This document shows positions 57,601-64,000 of a DNA stretch of 64,000 bases, piece after piece; within the stretch, counting starts at the first letter, position 1; every line of letters begins with the position of its first letter. The stretch covers positions 8,779,662 to 8,843,661 of the forward strand of contig OZ020252.1 of assembly GCA_963971285.1 (NCBI GenBank), given 5' to 3'. A program made the translations under genes and the position numbers. The notes beneath the pieces are model-generated. The model did no database searches. It saw only the letters and a program-made list of their open reading frames with translations, and was not told the DNA's origin. Source of the stretch: Astropecten irregularis. Its lineage: Eukaryota > Echinodermata > Asteroidea > Paxillosida > Astropectinidae.

Positions 57601-60600
57601 TGATGAAGAATCAGAAGAAGGTAGTCTGTTGCTAGATTTCATCACCCATATCATCAAATTCAAGGAATCGGCATCTGAAGACCTTCAGAAAGAAGTGATG
57701 AAGTTTCTAGAAAGCGGTGAGCGCTCTAAGAAGATGAGTGATGGCCAAGTGTCACTCCAGTGGGTTGAGGATGTACTTGTTGTTAACAAGCCAAAGGAAT
57801 AGCCTCACTATACTTGATTAAACATCCAGATTTTCTTGATTTACAATTGGGTACTGTATGTAAATGATTGTTAACTAGACATGTGGTTGTGTTTAACAAC
57901 CACTAGGTGTTCGGGGTCTCATTTCGTAGTGGAACTGTTATGTGAACATAAAAATTATGTTGGAATGTACGTATGTGGTCAATCGTCGCTCATACAATGG
58001 ATATTGAAATACACACTAAATTTAAACTGCATGACTGATCACATACTGATCATGCTGATTGCACTTGGTACACTGACTGATAGCGTGTACAAAATGGCAT
58101 CACCTTTAAATTTGTAATATTGTCTGGACGAAAACTTCCGGTTAGTTCATCACAAGTAACTGAACATTTACAGTAGTCATTGAGTGCATATGATGTAAAT
58201 ATTTTGCAGTTTTTATTTTGTTTGATTAAGAGTGACCATATCTCAACGTAAAAAAAATAAATTTTAGCCTATGGATTTAGTTGCAGTTTTTATGGAATAC
58301 ATTGTCATTTGACAAATAATAATAATAATAATAATAAACCGTTTTTATATAGCGCTTATCACAATCAACGTATGACGTCTCTATGCGCGTATTACTATTA
58401 TCCCTGGTCATTGGGCTACAATTATTACATTCCTGAAACAATCTCAACTCCCTGGGGAGTATACAGCCCTGGCTGCCGTATTCAGCGCACAGAGGCTAAT
58501 CAAACCACAAAGCCATTTCTACCCTCCCAGGTACCCATTTACACCTGGGTGAAGAGGAACAATATGTGACAAAGCGTCTTGCCCAAGGACGCAAGCACCA
58601 TTAACCCACGGCTGGATTCGAACCCACAATCTGTAGATTGACCACAATACTTTGAGTTCAACACGCCAGACCGCTAGGCCACAGCACTCCACACAAAATG
58701 ATGTACAATACTCCGCAACCTACTTCGATAGCATTTCGATTAAGATTTGGTGCTGGTATTTAATGATATATAATAAGATTTACACGCAAATATCTATGGC
58801 AAGATGTAAACAACTAAACAAAGTTTTGAGTCACGCAATTGGACATTACATATACATGTATGTTCTACACAGTGAATTATGTACGTATATGTAGTGTATG
58901 GGAAATAGAGTCAATCAATCATCATATTTTTTGTAAAAGACCATATTTTCATGTAACACATGTACACGTATCTAAATGGGATTTTTTTTTTTTTTTTTTT
59001 AAATGATTGAAGTTTTAGAAATACATTGTTATCACTGCTCTCTTTTTACAATATTGTTGTCATGTATCTAAAGAGGAATTTTAAATGATAGTGTAGTCTT
59101 GTATTGTTAAAATAGTTTTAAACATAATTTGTTGCTAAATTCAGCGAGCAGTCATGCAAATTCTACTATTTGTATTTTTATGAATATGTAGCAATAAATC
59201 ATTAAATTCAATTCAATTCAATTCAATTAAAAGTTAACAGGCTTATGTGAGAAATATTTAAAAATTCATATAAAAATCAAGAGATGCTGAAATGTTCACT
59301 TCACATCTATGCTGTAGGAACTTTGTCTGGGCCTTTGTATGGTTAAAATTGACTGTTTAAAAGTGTATGAGGTGTATCAAACTCCTGTGTTGAGGCTATC
59401 ATGTGTTTCCACTGAGACAATGTAATGAAGCACATTCCAATCACCTTGCAATGACGGCCATTTTGTACTAATCAGAGTCTCTTGTAATCACATCAGCACT
59501 GAAGCAAGCAATTTGTTAATGATAGCTTAAGTGGTTAATTGATTGAAAGACCTGATTAAAAACCTGCCTATATACCATGGAGGTATACATGGCGTCACCT
59601 CTAAATATATATAACATTGTCTGGACAATAACTTCTGGTTAATTCGTCACAAGTAACTAAACATTAACAGACGTCATTGAATGCATGCAATGTAAATATT
59701 TTGCAGTTTTCACTGATGTACATCATGTAATTACTGAGTAAACAGTATTTGAATAATTATGTCATTTTCCCTTTAAAAGCGCATAACTTCTGGTTGAATG
59801 ACGTCACAAATTTCAAACTTCACATAGGTGTCAAAGTGCATTATTTTGTGCTTCACACCCACGAAATTTGGCAGAATTCCATTCTTTACTTTCGGATTAC
59901 GTAATAACTGTATATATCTTTAACCAACCATAGAGGGCGCTATATAGCTCGCATGACGTCATCGTTTATATTTTCTGAAAGCCCAAGACCTTCTCTATCT
60001 TTTAGCCAAGTACATTTTATGGGCCCAAATCCTTCCGTTTTCAAGTTATTTTGAGTCAAACTTCAAATTCCGGTACCACCGAAAGTGAAGGTTTTTTGTA
60101 CACAACACTGAATATATTAATTGTTGACATTCACGTGCTGAGTAACATATGTCAAAATCAAAATCGTACGTCATGTGGTTCTTAAGTTATAAAGACCAAA
60201 GTTTTTCCTAAAAACGTGTGTAATTTGATACCCGATGACGTCAATCTTCTAAATACAACTTGACATCAGGACCAAAATTCCCACCAAGTTTCATGTCAAT
60301 ATCTTGAACCTGTCACCAAGAACTCTTGCTAACAAGTTTGGGAAGAAAAAAAGAAAAAAAAAAAAAAAAAAAAAAAAAAATCGAACAATAACAATAGGTG
60401 TTCGGCTTAAACCCGAACACCTTATAATTATTTCACAGCTAGTAAAGTATTAGACCTGTCTAGACAACAAATATTAAAAACATGTTCATGCATAAGCAAA
60501 TGTAGCGTCAACTAAATGAATTGTAGTGACAATTGCACTTAAAGAAAACCCCAGAAATTCTGAAACAGAAACGGATTGCTATTGTGAAAACTGCAATGTC

Positions 60601-62797
60601 ATCACACTTATAACCTATAACATGAACAATGGCATCTTGTTAAGGAGAAACTTACAATAGCGCTCCGCACAAATGACGTCACAAAATCCCCGGATGTCAG
60701 ACAAACATTGACTCACACACGTAGTGTACATGACTGTGTGCATGCGCACACCCACACACATTTGCATGGTTGCAATGTTTGTCTGAGATCCGGTGCTATT
60801 TTTAGCGTAAGTGCGGAGCGCTATTCCGAAGAAATCAAATTCAGTGGTCATACAGAATCACACATAAGGAGTGGAGTAACATATTATACACACCTTGTTA
60901 TTGACAACTTGAAAACAGGACATGTGAAATAAACCTTTTGCAATATGCAAAATGTTCATCATATTGCATACAATTTTTGGAAGGCAAGTTTGTGATGTAC
61001 ATAAATCATGATTAATTTATTCACTTTGAGTAAATAAATACCACTTGTTTTGTCAGTTTCAATTTCATAAAAAAGAAACCAATTATATTCTTTAAAGGGA
61101 TGGTACAGAACTGGTTTTGGGCACAAAACCGTTGCTGACAGTGAAAGCACATTATGTAATCCATCATATACCTTAACTGACAAACCTGTTTGAGATCAAT
61201 CAGCCATCTGGGTCGTGAGAAAATGGTGAAAACCTGTTTACACATTTCAACAAATGAATAAAACGCTTCGAAACGATTTATTCCAATCGGAAATCAGTTT
61301 CATTTATTTCTCAACGAATATGGCATTTCAGACAAAAACATTTCATGGGATGTTTTCTCCTATCATCACCATTATACTGTGTAAGTTTGATGTAAATCTG
61401 TGATCTTGAAGTGTATTTTGTCTTTCCAATTCTGTACCATCCCTTTAACTTTAATGATAACATTTCACTGAAAAGCATATCATTTAAGCAATTTCAACAT
61501 CATTGTCAAAACATTCTGTACTCAGTGTACTGCTTTTCTATGTATATGTATACCTTTTAATTGCAATACTGTAGCAAAAGAGAGCATGTCAATAGCACTC
61601 CACACTTGTGCTAAAAATAGCACACAGGTTCTCAGACAAACATATTGCAAACGTGTGTGGGTGTGCTTGTGTGCATGCATGAAGGTTGTCTGACATCCAG
61701 GGATTTTGTAGATGTGCGCACTGGCCAAATCACTCATGTGATGTCATTAGTGCTGAGCGCTATTTAAATACTGTATGTTGAATGTAACATTCATTTTCAT
61801 GTAATTTCATGCAACCAGAAAATGGGTTAAAATGATGGTAAGAGATACAACTTAAAATCAAGGTATTATTATTATTACCTGGAACAATTTATAACCAAAC
61901 AAAATACATGTACTTGCCAGTTTCATTGTGATGTAGACACACCGTATTGATGTAAATTAATTATAATTGCACTCAAACATCATTAAAATCCCATGAATAG
62001 TTAAAGACGTCTTCCATTATTCTTACTGTCGGTGGCTGTGACAGAACCGCCCGTACAGGCTTCCAAGAGAAAAAAAGTTCAATTGTGTGTAGGCCAAGTT
62101 CGTGCAGACTAGACGAATTTCAAATGAGCTTCGCAGTGGTCCACAATCAACGAAAAACGAGACTGCTCTAGTGCTGAGATTTTTATTTGGTTATAGATTA
62201 ACCTACACGGATCGACCTTTCGGGTTACCAGTGTTGTAGTCGAGTTCCAAAATTTGAGTACCGAGTTTTCTGAGTACACACACTGCCGAATGCACGGGTT
62301 TACACCTTGGCGGCCATCTTAGATTTTGATTGCAACTTCAAAACGAGGCACAATCACGCATGCGAACTTTTCGAAGTGTAAACCCGTGTATGCGGGCAGA
62401 GTCCGAGTACTTTTTAATCGAGTCCTGGACCAAAAAACCCGAGTTTGAGTTTTTCAGAGTCCGAGTACGGGCCAAGTTCAAGTACAAGGATATCAAGTAC
62501 ATCCCGAGTAAATCTTAAAATTACAACATTGTGACGCATTTGTGTACATACATGTATGTGCACAACCTCTCCCCAACACATGATCTTTCCTTACCTTAAT
62601 AAAGCGTGTACAGAAGTTTTCAGGAGAACGGTAGTTTGCTGCCCTCTATCGACAGCCTGCTCCAAAAGTCTCCCTTTCACTAAACAGGACACGTTTTTAC
62701 CGCATGCAGTGTACAATGAATCAACTCATTATGACTTGTTTTCTATTTTCAGGGCGAAGTCTTTGAACCTGAGTACTATGAAATGCTACGAGATCCG
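45633..62797 (+). CDS. JmjC-type 2-oxoglutarate oxygenase, signal-like N terminus (3' end beyond window)
   Basis: Eight coding exons in phase: 45633-45991, 47604-47787, 49150-49269, 50268-50427, 51380-51584, 52754-52826, 55343-55417 and 62753-62797, or 407 residues so far. The start ATG is two bases after a strong acceptor (TTCATTTCAG), so a 5' non-coding exon is expected. Residues 16-26 (MVVIMLTVSCQ) look like a signal peptide core, suggesting secretory or ER location. The JmjC fold is clear: IPSPMEGDISIPPCL, then LLHRDPYSSVHCVFNGTKQW with the iron ligands His197 and Asp199, and YMPSGYMHQ with the distal His278. All three metal ligands are present, so it should be active; the substrate is unknown. 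The last exon is short and assigned by phase only. JMJD7/JMJD8-like and other cupin_8 families are alternatives. The histamine-methyltransferase-like gene lies in the intron 55418-62752. Confidence 0.88.
45996..46110 (-). mobile_element. SINE 3'-end fragment
   Basis: AATAATAATAAATAGTGAAA followed by TTGTATAGCGCC reads, on the minus strand, GGCGCTATACAAG plus an (AATAAT) tail. That is the form of the 3' end seen in the SINE at 58313. It sits 5 bp after the first JmjC coding exon. Confidence 0.45.
46173..46537 (-). mobile_element. MITE-C, reverse copy
   Basis: AAAGGGATTGCATACGTTTG is mirrored by AAACGTATGCAATGCCTTT, with the internal palindrome GAGAAGCGTTACGGCC and CATAACGCTTCTC. Second copy of 15626-16009. 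Confidence 0.8.
47128..47325 (-). mobile_element. tRNA-bearing repeat, piece without the tRNA part
   Basis: GGTGGTGTCCCTATTAGTCA, CTTTGTTTGTTTGGCAGTCA, ACATACCGCCATATCCCAAG and GGGATCACTCAAAGAGGATG are the outer half of the repeat. Confidence 0.55.
47815..48252 (+). mobile_element. MITE-A with internal duplication
   Basis: The segment CTTTGGTTTTTATCAAAGAA through TTTCAGTC is repeated at 47921-48002, then continues normally to GTATGATACTACCTTTAA. The left end is degraded and lies about 25 bp after the second JmjC exon. Confidence 0.7.
48253..48556 (+). mobile_element. SINE with (ATT)n tail
   Basis: GGGGGTATATAGGTGGCAAG, GCACTCGCCTCTCACCAATG and GGGTTCGAGGCC form a tRNA-like head. The body has TTTCTCTGGGTTCTCTGG and the 3' end ATTATTATTATTAAAT. 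It directly abuts the preceding MITE-A. Confidence 0.6.
48567..48650 (+). repeat. MITE-B fragment
   Basis: GAGAAAGATCCTGCTAGGAT, AAGGCCCTCGTAGCTCAGG and CAAGTTTGATATAAATC. Confidence 0.4.
48861..49009. mobile_element. 150-bp palindromic element (GATCATCG words)
   Basis: GGGGCCGATTTCACTAACAC is mirrored by GCGTTAGTGAAATCGGCCCC. The whole interior is also self-complementary, with a turn near AAGTAGCGATCG. Sister of 11457-11606. Confidence 0.8.
49343..49475. mobile_element. Short element with TGGGTGCATTCGTTTAGCT ends
   Basis: TGGGTGCATTCGTTTAGCT faces AGCCAAACGAATGCACCCA, and CCCTTACTGGGAATGG lies between. It is just after the third JmjC exon. Confidence 0.55.
49768..50150 (-). mobile_element. 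tRNA-derived SINE, reverse
   Basis: On the minus strand: head GTGGCCTAGTGGTCTGGCGT, then CTTGGGCAAGACGCTTTTT, AATGGGTACCTGCGAGGG, TTTGTGGTTTGATTAGCC, and tail (ATT)n. Same family as 58313-58690. It lies in a JmjC intron. Confidence 0.75.
50681..50747 (+). repeat. Short tandem duplication
   Basis: TCCGGCTGCTCTTAACTTTA and TCCGGCTGCTCTTAACTTTC, each followed by GTATTT and CTTCTAT, stand next to each other in a JmjC intron. Confidence 0.55.
51060..51325 (-). mobile_element. tRNA-bearing repeat, reverse
   Basis: GACTGGAGCGGGATTCAAAC, CTACCAACTAACCATCCAG, AGAAGTCATGAAACCATGC and GGATCACTCAAAGAGGATAC. It ends about 50 bp before the fifth JmjC exon. Confidence 0.65.
51743..51879. mobile_element. 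AATAGCGCTCC-family element
   Basis: AATAGCGTTCTGCACTAATG faces GCGCAGCGCTATT, with GCAATGTTTGTCTGAGGTTC inside. It has a TGACGTCA word next to the left end, as in other copies. Confidence 0.6.
51966..52135. mobile_element. Inverted-repeat element with TAGAGGTTATTCACGTGACG ends
   Basis: TAGAGGTTATTCACGTGACG and TTGGCCGTCAAGC face GCTTGACGGCCAATCACGTG and GATGAATAACCTCTA. It carries two TGACGTC/GACGTCA words. It lies in a JmjC intron. Confidence 0.65.
52274..52640 (-). mobile_element. MITE-A, reverse, disordered copy
   Basis: It starts TTAAAGGTACTATCATACTT. The reverse interior is followed by a second partial run (CTGTATTATCCGGAACAGAG and onward), so two copies seem merged. Confidence 0.6.
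53640..53935. repeat. CGTCAAATGATTT word repeat
   Basis: Irregular units such as GCGTCAAATGATTTGATG, GAGTCGTTTGACGTTCACG and TCGACGAGTCGTTGACC follow each other. The region is CpG-rich compared with its surroundings. The minus strand is open through it, with repeats of about 14 codons (RLGEDIKSFDANVK). It lies in a JmjC intron. Confidence 0.55.
54487..55237. mobile_element. 750-bp element with AGGGCCCTTTTCCAAATCTC ends
   Basis: AGGGCCCTTTTCCAAATCTC faces GAGATTCGGAAAAGGGCCT. The right part holds two copies of CACCTCCTCGGTAGACTTC. Member of the GGGCC group with 35331-35573. Confidence 0.65.
55434..55548. repeat. 115-bp perfect-style hairpin
   Basis: ATTGATTTCTTTTAAAGCCA, then TTTTTCCTGTACTTAACTTA, is mirrored by TAAGTTAATACAGGAAAAAA and TGGCTTTTAAAGAAATCAAT-like sequence, with a loop of under 20 bp. 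Arms about 50 bp. It starts 17 bp after the seventh JmjC exon's donor. Confidence 0.75.
56218..57802 (+). CDS. Histamine N-methyltransferase-like SAM-dependent methyltransferase
   Basis: Three exons, 56218-56419, 57032-57349 and 57459-57802, join in phase to 287 residues (human HNMT is 292). The SAM-binding glycine motif is LGVGSGDGS (61-69). HNMT-like blocks follow: NRVVEPFQESVDQFR, FIHAVHSLYYVDDAEKTL, KRLPCDIKYVSGEIKTFLNQ, ISVNISKCFDE and LLLDFITHIIKFK. The protein is probably cytosolic. By my alignment the histamine-contacting Glu28 of human HNMT is not conserved, so the substrate may not be histamine. The start (CAAAGATGG) follows a good acceptor at 56182, suggesting a split 5' UTR. The first donor, GTTCGT, is weak, but the join preserves frame and motif. 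The gene sits in the same direction inside a JmjC intron. Confidence 0.92.
56812..56840 (+). repeat. (GAA)n microsatellite at an element's end
   Basis: AAGAGGAAGAAGAAGAAGAA follows a segment with CCAAAATGTGACCAAAG and ATGACGTCATTG. It recalls the purine-rich 3' part of the element at 57902-60415. It lies in the first intron of the methyltransferase-like gene. Confidence 0.4.
58313..58690 (-). mobile_element. tRNA-derived SINE, reverse
   Basis: On the minus strand: GTGGCCTAGCGGTCTGGCGT (A box), GGGTTCGAATCCAGCCG (B box), CTTGGGCAAGACGCTTTG, AATGGGTACCTGGGAGGG, and the 3' end AAGCGCTATATAAAAACGG with (TTA)n. Complete; inserted inside the larger element. Confidence 0.85.
58981..59000 (+). repeat. 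Poly-T tract
   Basis: About 20 T residues, without other features. Confidence 0.7.
59205..59229 (+). repeat. (ATTCA)n microsatellite
   Basis: Four to five units of ATTCA. Confidence 0.7.
60656..60825. mobile_element. MITE with AATAGCGCTCCGCAC ends
   Basis: AATAGCGCTCCGCACAAATG is mirrored by GTGCGGAGCGCTATT. CCGGATGTCAGACAAACATT faces ATGTTTGTCTGAGATCCGG. A TGACGTCA word is next to the left end. Complete, 170 bp. Confidence 0.8.
61092..61448. mobile_element. MITE with TTAAAGGGATGGTACAGAAC ends
   Basis: TTAAAGGGATGGTACAGAAC is mirrored by ATTCTGTACCATCCCTTTAA. It resembles MITE-A in size, TTAA edges and parts of the interior (ATGGCATTTCAGACAAAAAC, TAAGTTTGATGTAAATCTGT), so it is probably a distant relative. 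Confidence 0.7.
61591..61764. mobile_element. AATAGCGCTCC-family MITE
   Basis: AATAGCACTCCACACTTGTG faces GTGCTGAGCGCTATT, with CTCAGACAAACATATTGC inside. Confidence 0.7.
62228..62518. mobile_element. TACTCG/GAGTAC element with an inner insertion
   Basis: TTGTAGTCGAGTTCCAAAAT and AGAGTCCGAGTACGGGCC words frame an inner inverted repeat (CACGGGTTTACACCTTGG and GAAGTGTAAACCCGTG, about 62297-62390). It ends about 230 bp before the last JmjC exon in view. Confidence 0.6.
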
Positions 62798-63058
62798 GTA
62801 AGGGAAGAAGTTAATAGTCTCCATTCACTGACCGAAACCCAAAATAGCTCAAACCTCATTTTAAATCTCATGATATTGTAAGAGGTGGAAGGTTATTGAA
62901 ACTTGGGTGTTTAAAATTTGGGAATTATTCCACAGATAAAAGCAAAGGAATCTTGTTTTCTATGAACAGACAAACAAACTACGGTAATATCACTAGACTA
63001 AGAACCACAAATTCTAATTGACAGCCCATTTTGGTTTTTGTATAAAGTAAGACATTCC

Positions 63059-63500
63059 TGCTCAAGGACAATTCCAGTGTAACGGACATGACAATTACAC
63101 AGTTTTTGCCTTATTCAGAGGATCACAAAGTAGGATTGGCAGTTTGCAAACAATTTTAATAAAGGCTTATCAGACACATTTAACTATCAGTGACATATGT
63201 AGTAAATTTTATGTAATTTCATTGAACAGTTGTGGAGAAAATGCACTTCTTGTGACCGTAACGGACATGACACGAAATGCCAATCAGTGTCATGTCCGTT
63301 ACGGTCACATGTAGTGCGTTTTCTCTACAACTGTTCAATGAATTTGCATAAAATTTACTACATATGTCAGTGTTAGTTAAATGTGTCTGATAAGCCTAAT
63401 TAAAATTGTTTGCAAACTGCCAATCCTACTTTGTGATCCTCTGAATAAGGCAAAATCTGTGTAATTGTCATGTCCGTTACGCTGGAATTGCCCTCAAGCA
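63059..63500. mobile_element. 442-bp near-complete foldback
   Basis: Arms of about 205 bp start TGCTCAAGGACAATTCCAG and end with the complement TGGAATTGCCCTCAAGCA. The apex is GTAACGGACATGACACGAAA with TCAGTGTCATGTCCGTTAC. The word TAACGGACATGAC occurs near both ends and near the apex. Arms differ at few positions, so it is young or maintained. Confidence 0.85.
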
Positions 63501-63514
63501 AACGAATGAAACCA

Positions 63515-63800
63515 CAAGGACAGCTGACTGGATTAATTTAAGTCATTGATAGGTGAGCAAAGAAATTGACTGGAGTAGGATTCGAACCTGTGACCACCAG
63601 AATACCGTACCTGTGCTCTACCAACTGAGCTATCCAGCCCTATGTTGGCAGTGGTGTCCCAAATTATCTTTGTTTATTTGACAGTCACAAGCCATGAAAC
63701 CACTCACACGCTGCAATATCCCAAGGATCATCTATTACAGACACAGTTGTAACATAAAAGCCATTCTGAAAACCTGAGAAACAGTATACACAAATCCAAC
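63515..63800 (-). mobile_element. tRNA-bearing repeat, reverse
   Basis: GTGAGCAAAGAAATTGACTG, GAGTAGGATTCGAACCTGTG, CTACCAACTGAGCTATCCAG, AAGCCATGAAACCACTCAC and AACCTGAGAAACAGTATAC. It is one of the better preserved heads. Confidence 0.7.
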
Positions 63801-64000
63801 ATGCGATTCATGTAATTACATGTAATTGGCCCTGCGGTGTATATTTTACGAAGAGGGGACCTACACCCACAAAGTGCGACGGAGCATGAATTCTTTTGTT
63901 CTCATAGCAAAGGCGGGTGGGGACACCGCAGTAATGGCAGATGGTATGCCGTGCCGTCAGATCGGTGTATATCGGGGATCATTCGAAGAGAATTCAAATT

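Larger units (their letters stand above)
57902..60415 (+). mobile_element. Possible Helentron-like non-autonomous element
   Basis: AGGTGTTCGGGGTCTC stands at the left, and a hairpin AGGTGTTCGGCTTAAACCCG followed by AACACCT ends the right, after a long A-rich tract. The interior has repeated TGACGTCA words, two similar 125-bp blocks (58085-58215 and 59590-59712) and an inserted SINE. A short left inverted repeat plus a terminal hairpin is the layout of Helentrons. No coding sequence was seen, so the class is a guess. Confidence 0.4.

Noticed and set aside
57881-58117. 78-codon open frame after the methyltransferase-like gene
   Set aside because: It lies in a repeat block that recurs at about 59590, and no protein family was recognised.
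63590-63645. Possible functional tRNA gene
   Set aside because: A and B boxes are present, but the same tRNA-like block recurs inside a longer repeat with mismatched stems, so it is a mobile-element promoter.

Overview
The window is animal nuclear DNA: intron-split genes with GT-AG junctions and very dense non-autonomous transposons and tRNA-derived SINEs. The gene set (histamine N-methyltransferase-like, CYP2-clan P450, TPGS1, FAPP2/PLEKHA8) and the repeat style suggest a marine invertebrate deuterostome such as an echinoderm or hemichordate. That placement is inference, since no species marker can be read. No CRISPR array, operon, intact LTR element or intact retrotransposon ORF was seen.

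Five host genes were reconstructed exon by exon, with reading phase kept at every junction. (1) 1445-6103 (+): the 3' part of a PLEKHA8/FAPP2-type protein, with its linker and a complete glycolipid-transfer domain. (2) 15261-22564 (-): a complete six-exon cytochrome P450 of 547 residues. (3) 38151-44245 (-): TPGS1, a tubulin polyglutamylase subunit, in eight exons. (4) 45633-62797 (+): a JmjC-type 2-oxoglutarate oxygenase with a signal-like N terminus, running off the right edge. (5) 56218-57802 (+): a three-exon histamine N-methyltransferase-like gene of 287 residues, nested in a 7.3-kb intron of gene 4.

Genes 3 and 4 are head to head and probably share a promoter at about 44246-44412, which has ETS- and CRE-like motifs. 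The other genes have no evident pathway link.

The rest is almost entirely repeats. The commonest is a roughly 365-bp inverted-repeat element (called MITE-A here) with ends of the form TTAAAGGTAGTATC, present in more than 20 copies. Other groups are elements ending CAGGGGCCAATTTCAT; a loose superfamily ending GGGCCnnTTTC; elements ending AATAGCGCTCCGCAC; word-repeat elements built on TACTCG; an element with an internal tRNA-like gene; and (AAT)n-tailed SINEs. Singular items are a 1.8-kb 16-bp minisatellite with a hAT-like insertion, a 28S rRNA fragment inside a P450 intron, a hammerhead-like motif, a 442-bp long-arm foldback at 63059-63500, and a possible 2.5-kb Helentron-like element. Several transposons touch splice sites or the stop codon of host genes.

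The stretches 6104-15260, 22565-37789 and 57803-62752 hold no convincing host gene apart from one orphan ORF at 28705.
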